Below are positions 58,255-64,000 of a stretch of 64,000 nucleotides of DNA, piece by piece. Position 1 is the stretch's first letter; each line of letters opens with the position of its first letter. The position numbers and the translations under genes were made by a program. The DNA is from Allodiplogaster sudhausi (lineage: Eukaryota; Nematoda; Chromadorea; Rhabditida; Diplogasteridae): positions 600,001 through 664,000 of the forward strand of contig CALZFC010000020.1 of assembly GCA_945643635.1 (NCBI GenBank). Reading direction: 5' to 3'. The notes under the pieces are model-generated. The model was not told where the DNA came from. It worked only from the letters and a program-made list of their open reading frames with translations, and did no database searches.

Positions 58255-60222
58255 TCTCAGGCGGTTTCGAGATCGACAATGCAACTGGAGACTTTGGTGG
58301 ATTGCTTGGAATGATTCAGAGGGGTTCGCACTTCCACCACCTTTTGCTGATCGAGCATTCAATAGCGAAAATATATTTACTTCGTCAAGGACACCTTGAC
58401 GGTTCGGTCGAAGAATTTTTTTTCCGGAAGCAGCGAATGGCCTACTTTTACTACACTCACCCTGCCACAATGGACTACGTACGGGCTCATTCTGAACTTC
58501 ACAATACGCGCCTAGTTTGAACTGTAAAAGAAAATTCAATGTTTCTTCAATCGATGATGCATCTGTTGGTACTAGAATTTTAATAGTTATTTTATACATT
58601 TTCAGTTCACGTTTTACGAACGGGCCGACTGGGACGGTGGTTGGGCACTGGGCGACTTTCTCGTCTTCTCTCCATGGATGGCAGCGGCTTTCGTGGCTGC
58701 TCTGTTTTCTGCATACGCTTTTGAATGCTTGACCCTCGCCCTTCTTCTCATGCTCAAGGACAGCGAGAAGTCGGTCTCACATAGTATCAAAAGATCTTTT
58801 AATCACTATCAGACGCTTCTCCTCCTCGCTACAACGAGTGCTCTCTTCTGACCCACTCTCCGGCCGACGCCCAGCTGTTTATAGTTTCCATCTCTCGGTA
58901 CTTATGCTTCTCATTATCTACAATGCAAACTACTCGGGCGACGCCATTGGAACTACCGTCAATCCGCCAACGTTTGTTTTCTCGTCCAGCCCCTAAAGAT
59001 TAAGAAAGTTCGCATTTCGCATATGCGAACTTATTAGTAGATGCAATTGTTATATTTAGCTTAACAAAACTAAAACTATCGCTAATAAATGTGCGTATTG
59101 AGAACGGTCACTGAATTCCTTGAATATCTGCGAGACGGCAGCGGTCGGCTGATTATGAAAGGCGACTTCGCCGTCAAGCCTCAGACTGTTCGCACTTGTG
59201 TTTAACCATTTCGAACTTTATAAAGACATTAAAAAAGAAAATCAGTATTTGAATAAAAATAAAAATACAAAGTTAATCGAACTATAGATTACGGAGCTCT
59301 TCGGGGGCCATTCAACTGAAAAATATGGTGATCGCCTCATCATCGAGCCAGATACCCTGAAAATGGCAAATATGGTACATTGAAGAGAAAAAGAAGAACG
59401 AGAAATAGAGCTCACAATGAGAGTGAGATAGAGAGAGACAAATAGAGAGAGAGAGAAAACATTACTTGTAGTTATGCGCAAAGTCATCTCTGCATTTCTT
59501 TGGCCACGTCTCAATGTATTCCGGCTTCTCGGACTTCCGGCTCGGCCGCAATGGCAACTTACGCTCGCCTTGCCCACTCCGACCGTACGATCTTGATCAA
59601 TGTATTCATCCGCAACTGTTCTAAAATTGGACACACAATTACGGCAATCTCGCCATGGAAATGTGCAAGCTATAATCGTCAGGACAATGTAAACATATCA
59701 ATAAAAAATTTTTTTCGAGAATTGCCGTGCCGCCCGGCGGAGAGATGGCATTGGATACGAAGAAGTACGCGTCTTTTGCTAGCGAGGGCTTTGCTATTTC
59801 AAATCCATCGACCTTCTTTTTGCGAAAGGATCGAAGACTTCGGAAGCTTCTTAATATTCTCAATCGGAATCTCCTCAGTATTTTCGGACCAGAACAAGTT
59901 GGTAGGGGGGGGGGGGTGGAACTTATCTCGCCCTCAAAGGTGCCTGAGACGCAACGGCAAAGTTGACGTAGAATTATTGTGTTACTGATGTGTTTAGATG
60001 GACGTTCTTATCCTTCGTTACACTTCTCATCCGCAAGGCGAGTCAGTCAACTTCAAGCCGCCTCCCATCTCCCTCTCCATCATGTCTCTCAGCCAGTTGC
60101 GAGTCCCCTTCGTCGGCCTTCTTCTCTCCTATCTCATTGCCATCTGTTTCCTCCTTCGTGAACGAGTGCTTTGCAAGCGGAAGTTGGCCGGAAATATGTT
60201 TGAGTCAACGAAAAACTTTTAG
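57180..60222 (+). CDS. iGluR-like receptor, copy 7 (best-preserved body, inverted)
   Basis: Exons: 57883-57964, 58065-58145, 58261-58323, 58390-58478, 58606-58769, 58813-58983, 59103-59187, 59288-59374, 59472-59617, 59720-59897, 59998-60222. They sum to 1371 nt (457 codons with stop) in one frame. Lobe 1: LRLGYVNDRLYPFVYRE, GIFVDIWHEAASEAGLLP, GMIQRG/HLDGSVEEF. M1 in exon 5 (FLVFSPWMAAAFVAALFSAY), M3 in exon 6 (SVLMLLIIYNANYSGDAI). Lobe 2: TEFLEYLRDGSGRL, ITELFGGHSTEKYG, IAVPPGGEMALD, FAISNP. M4 in the last exon (SLSQLRVPFVGLLLSYLIAI). This order (lobe, M1-M3, lobe, M4) is that of ionotropic glutamate receptors; ligand residues cannot be assigned and an amino-terminal domain is absent. A signal-peptide exon candidate is at 57180-57220, but exon 2's acceptor (TTGCGG) is broken. 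The exon 5 donor (GAA, GTCGGT) is weak. Confidence 0.72.
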
Positions 60223-61130
60223 AATTTTGTAGTACTTTGTGAATGACTTGTACTTTGTACTATGAGAACTGTGAAAGTCTATGAACCGCTGGCTTATTAT
60301 TCTCGTCACTTTTTATCGATTTTTATCAGTATTGTATTATTTAAAATCATTTGGTTACTTATCTCAATTACTTTTTTCTAATAAATTTATGTACGTGAAT
60401 AATTGCAGAAATTTAGAGTTTATTTACAAATTGATGCAATTTTGCGAAGGTACATACCTACATATCTGTACTTATCTTGCACTCAAGCAAAGTCGATGGA
60501 CGACCATGCAATTCAAGTGCACGTCACTGCAACACCTATTATCTTTGAGAATTTGCAGGCGAAAGAGGATGTTTTCAAGCAGGCAAAAATTATTTCTTAG
60601 TCGTAAATTTCTTGCTCGATCCGCTTCATGTCTTGGAACATCGTTATTCTTACTTGTAGAAATCGCATCTAACGTCATAATACCTGAGGAAATAAGAGTA
60701 GTTCCTATGAGATTTCAATTAGATGTCATATTCAGATTATTGCAGCATATTGACCTAGAGTGTTTTCTAGCACCATCTAGCACCATAAGAGGAGCTTTCA
60801 TATGGTATCTAAATATATTAAGCCTACTACATTCCTCGTTTTCAGCCCCTTGCAGCGTTCCGAGAGAACGAGCAGATAAAAATCTGTGTAATAATATCAT
60901 ACATTGTTTAGGAAGAATTCAGTTATATAGGAATATATTAAATAATATGCACGCATACATGTGTAGATAACGCCAGCAAATTAACTTAAATATGTAGTCT
61001 CTTTGGTAGGTGTTGTGGAGTTATGTGTATACAAGTAGAAAACGTGATTTTGGGATACAAGGGAAATTAGGAATAATTACACCTGCACTATCCTTCCCCA
61101 GAGTACATCCCGTTGTAGGCAAAGGACTAC
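60223..61130. other. 3' flank of copy 7
   Basis: Inverted relative of the flanks that follow copies 1, 2 and 6 (for example 47680-47870 and 18880-19000). An open frame of 229 codons (60281-60970) runs through it, but it is AT-rich, has no homology I recognise and overlaps repeated non-coding flank, so it is not called. Confidence 0.55.
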
Positions 61131-61705
61131 GGTGACCTGATTTTTCGTCACATGATTTTTCGTCACCTGATTATTCGTCACATGATTTTTCGTCACATTT
61201 TTCCCACAGATTTATGATTTTTCGTCACATTTTCAGATTTGTGCAATAAAACCGAATAAAATGTGTGGATAACGTTTTGTATGTGTTTTTAGTACAATTT
61301 ATTACACTGAACACACTGAAAAGTAATGAATAGCCTAATTTAAAAAAAAAAACAATGCTAGAGAAGTGGAAGCTCACAGCCTAATTAAAAAAAAACCAAA
61401 CATGTCCTGGCTTAGCAAAGTGGTCAGGACATGTTTGGTTTTTTTTAATCAGGCTATTCATTACTTTTCAGTGTGTTCAGTGTAATAAATGGTATTAAAC
61501 ACATACAAAACGTTATCCACACATTTTATTCGGTTTTATTGCACAAATCTGAAAATGTGACGAAAAATCATAAATCTGTGGGAAAAATGTGACGAAAAAT
61601 TATGTGACGAATAATCAGGTGACGAAAAATCATGTGACGAAAAATCACAAAAATGTGACGAATAATCAGGTGACGAAAAATCATGTGACGAAAAATCATG
61701 GAACC
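61131..61705. mobile_element. Mutator-like foldback element, 575 bp
   Basis: Near-perfect hairpin with outer ends GGTGACCTGATTTTTCG and the reverse complement of GGTTCCATGATTTTTCG. Direct 9-bp duplication AAGGACTAC at 61122-61130 and 61706-61714. Arms carry three to six tandem TGATTTTTCGTCACA units; the core palindrome is CCAAACATGTCCTGG ... CAGGACATGTTTGG around 61395-61445. Long terminal repeats plus a 9-bp duplication fit the Mutator superfamily; no coding capacity. Confidence 0.8.
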
Positions 61706-61714
61706 AAGGACTAC

Positions 61715-61938
61715 ATCTTCCATCCCTATTTAAACCCCTTCTACCAGTGAATAAATGGTCATACGTGTTCTTCTCTGGTGTTCCGCATCGTACCTACTTC
61801 ATCTCAAGACTCTCGAATCTCTGCGGCTGGTCGTCGTTCCCTCTATCCAACTCCTTTCGGGTTCCGGCGGTGTTCGGAAGAGGAGTGAGGATAAGGAAGA
61901 AGGATAATGGAGAGTGCAGAGAGAGAGAGAGAGTTAGA
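61715..61938 (+). other. Candidate upstream exon region of the membrane-protein gene
   Basis: GC-richer, exon-like sequence (for example a frame with HRTYFISRLSNLCGWSSF) ending in a possible donor GTGAGG at 61888, followed by a GA tract and an acceptor GTTAG at 61936-61940. The phase of the join could not be made to fit unambiguously, so no exon is called. Confidence 0.3.
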
Positions 61939-61940
61939 GC

Positions 61941-62531
61941 TCCCATGATCTTGCTGTTGATGTCTCTCTCGTTCTTCACTGCGGATGTCGCTTCGAGCGT
62001 GTTGATTAACAAGGTGTTTTCGACATCTTTTAACGCTTATTCTTATTGTTTAAAGGAGCTGTCCATGGAGATTAAATGTTGTTTACAACATCGCTAGGAA
62101 AATTGGGAATTCATCATAGCTTCTCTGATTCTATTCTTGGAAACAGAGTTTCATGCTTTCTTTGCAGAGCTCTCTGCTCACTTCCGCCTTCTTCTTCTCC
62201 TTTCCTTGCATCGCGGCTCTCGGCACTCTTTATCTCCGTCGACTGCCCGCGCATACGGTAACTTTTCAACCAAAATTCAACTCCATAAATGTTAAATATG
62301 TTTAATTTAAAAAAAAAAGCATTTTATATTTCGGAGGAAAAAATAGCCTGAAGCCGCTGTGAAAAAAAAAACCTGTTCACGATCGATGGCTTGCTTTTTG
62401 TCGACTAATATCTTGTGTAGATCAATATTTCCTCAACATTCGACTCACTTTTCCAGATGGACAACATTAGCGACCTCCTTGAACTGTCGCGACCGAAGAA
62501 AAGGAAGGCTGCCACTTCGACAAATCAATAG
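61941..62531 (+). CDS. Unrecognised membrane protein, 3' end (3 exons)
   Basis: Three exons join in phase: 61941-62014 (APMILLLMSLSFFTADVASS then VLINK, donor GTGTTT), about 62168-62260 (acceptor TTTGCAG; SSLLTSAFFFSFPCIAALGT then LYLRRLPAHT, donor GTAACT) and 62458-62531 (acceptor TTTTCCAG; MDNISDLLELSRPKKRKAAT then STNQ and stop). The first two exons each encode a hydrophobic segment and the tail is basic, like the last two membrane spans of a transporter or receptor. The gene's 5' portion was not found, perhaps because the Mutator-like element and the receptor palindrome intervene. It could be a 3' relic. No family assigned. Confidence 0.5.
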
Positions 62532-64000
62532 CACTAAATGCCTCTTCTGCCGTCCTATTTTGTTCTCTAATCCGTATATCGTTATAGATTTATAAAGAAA
62601 AAAGTTTTGCTTTGTCATTGCAAAACAACGAATACAAATGTGTTTATATCACCCATTTACATTTTATAACACAAATACAGTTGAGCGAAGCCCTTGTCGC
62701 GGCGACAGCAGCGTTGGAGGCGTTGTATCGGGCCAATTTTAGATGGACATATTATGCGGACCAATGTCAACTTCGTTACGGAATATTATCATTCATTTTG
62801 ATTCCTTGAAAAATAGAACTCAATCAGCCTTGCAGAATCTAACCTAGTCAACAAACCCGTTCTAAGAACTCCTGCGTTTTTTAAGCGAAAATAGCGTCAT
62901 CTGACTGTGAAATGTTCGGTGTCGATAACAAGTGAAGTCTCAAACAATTGCCTGCAGTGCTCATGATAATCATTAGAAGACTTTTGCAACAGTGCAGTGC
63001 ATTTTTCTGCTTTATTTCTTGTTGAGCTTTCTCTTACAAAGGTTTACCGACAAATAGATGCATACACTATTTTTGATTCCACATCATCCTCAAGACAAAT
63101 GAGCTGACTTATCCTCCGGAGCCATTCCGGAAGATTCCATCAGAAGGCGGAGCACCGACCGCTCGGGATGGGGGTAGATGGGCATAAGAGCAGCATAAAC
63201 TCCTCTTTTTCGTTGACAATGAAAAGATATTATGCACAACGAATAAATAAACAACTTGTACTATAAATTATTTCAATGTCATAAATAAATTCTTCAAATT
63301 GTGCACGTCAAGTAATGAAATGATCATCGTCTGGAGGTAAATTCGTACTTTTGATAAAAAACAACTGAATTTCAACTTTGAAAGTCAAATGTCGGGATTT
63401 TTTCTAATTTCGAATCATACACACGCCGTTTCAACAATTTTAAAAATAAAAATATTCCCTTATGGATATTACCCACAGCTCGGTCCTTTTAGATACATAG
63501 GCTAATTAATCCAATTCATCGCAGTAAATGTTGATTGGGAAGTTCATATGCGTCCGATTCTGACGATTCTTCTTCTTATTATTAGATTCTTCTTACTTGA
63601 ATCGAAAAGTATGAAATGTTCACTCTCAATGGATGGCAAAACTAGTGGAATTTTTATATAGTATTTTACATGATATGTGTATACTAGAAAACGATGCGCT
63701 TTTGAGCATATGCATTGCGTATCTAATCACGTATCCAGATCAGAGCTTTATAGTGCGGATTCTGAAGTAAAGGGGCGTAGTGAGAGAAGAGACTTCATGG
63801 TTTTGCCGTATGAACTATTCGGCCTCCAGCTCAGCCATGGGCACAAGACCATCGAGAGACCATTCCTCCCTGCAAGGCAGTAAAAATTGCAGGTAAAAAA
63901 TCAGTAATTCGGGAAAGGTTTCACGACGTTAGTCGCATTCTATGCCTATGAGTGTCTTCGACTTGTCAGGCCAGTCTAACTTCGTGCAGCCGATGTGCTG
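62532..64000. other. Right-end interval with one candidate exon
   Basis: 62682-62780: after AATACAG a frame reads LSEALVAATAALEALYRANF then RWTYYADQCQLRYG, with GC-rich codons but no clear donor; it partly resembles 15298-15365 in the cyclase intron (TATCGGGCC ... GTCAACTTCGTT). 63095-63180 is another GC-richer patch. The rest is AT-rich with nothing recognised. Confidence 0.35.

Noticed and set aside
60281..60970. 229-codon open frame, the longest uninterrupted one on the plus strand
   Set aside because: AT-rich codon use, no recognisable domain, and it runs across flank sequence that is repeated, inverted and non-coding, next to other receptor copies.
61131..61705. Regularly spaced TGATTTTTCGTCACA units considered as a CRISPR-like array
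   Set aside because: Units are nearly contiguous, lack unique spacers, are mirrored as an inverted repeat and sit in a eukaryotic sequence with a 9-bp target duplication.
63677..63883. 68-codon frame near the right edge
   Set aside because: No homology, no splice context and no conservation to another part of the window.

Overview
The window is eukaryotic and most likely nematode. It shows short introns with TTTCAG-type acceptors, a nematode-style receptor guanylate cyclase with an extracellular ANF-type domain, a UDP-glucuronosyltransferase, and a family of divergent ionotropic glutamate receptor-like (iGluR-like) genes. No ribosomal, CRISPR, operon or other prokaryotic signal was seen. All gene models were built by hand from splice signals and reading phase; no search or transcript evidence was available.

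Layout. (1) 1-1770: the 5' part of a UDP-glucuronosyltransferase gene on the minus strand, with at least five exons, running towards the left edge. (2) 4105-18066: a complete receptor-type guanylate cyclase on the plus strand. 32 exons join in phase into 1128 codons: signal peptide, ligand-binding ectodomain, one membrane span, pseudokinase domain, coiled linker and catalytic cyclase domain. One intron holds a 2.8-kb foldback element. (3) 19357-50690: six minus-strand copies of one iGluR-like gene. Copies 1 and 2 have open exons, copy 4 is nearly open, copies 3 and 5 are clear pseudogenes, and copy 6 is the only one with convincing signal-peptide exons. (4) 50.7-57.1 kb: debris of a more distant paralog plus a shared upstream unit, forming the inside of a large inverted duplication. 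(5) 57180-60222: the seventh iGluR-like copy, on the plus strand. It is the best preserved body (11 exons, 457 codons in phase). (6) 60.2-64 kb: a Mutator-like foldback element and the 3' end of an unrecognised membrane-protein gene.

The window is also dense in transposable elements. Because the iGluR-like units are duplicated, most insertions have an empty counterpart in a sister copy, which gives exact target-site duplications: TA for two Tc1/mariner-like foldbacks and three pogo-type elements, 8 bp for two hAT-type MITEs, 5 bp for a solo LTR, and 9 bp for the Mutator-like element. A 0.5-kb tract upstream of copy 2 carries about eight clusters of canonical heat-shock-element units and resembles the HSE arrays known from Caenorhabditis Helitrons.

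Functionally, the cyclase and the iGluR-like receptors both belong to families used in nematode chemosensation and signalling. Their adjacency is observed; a joint role is inference only.
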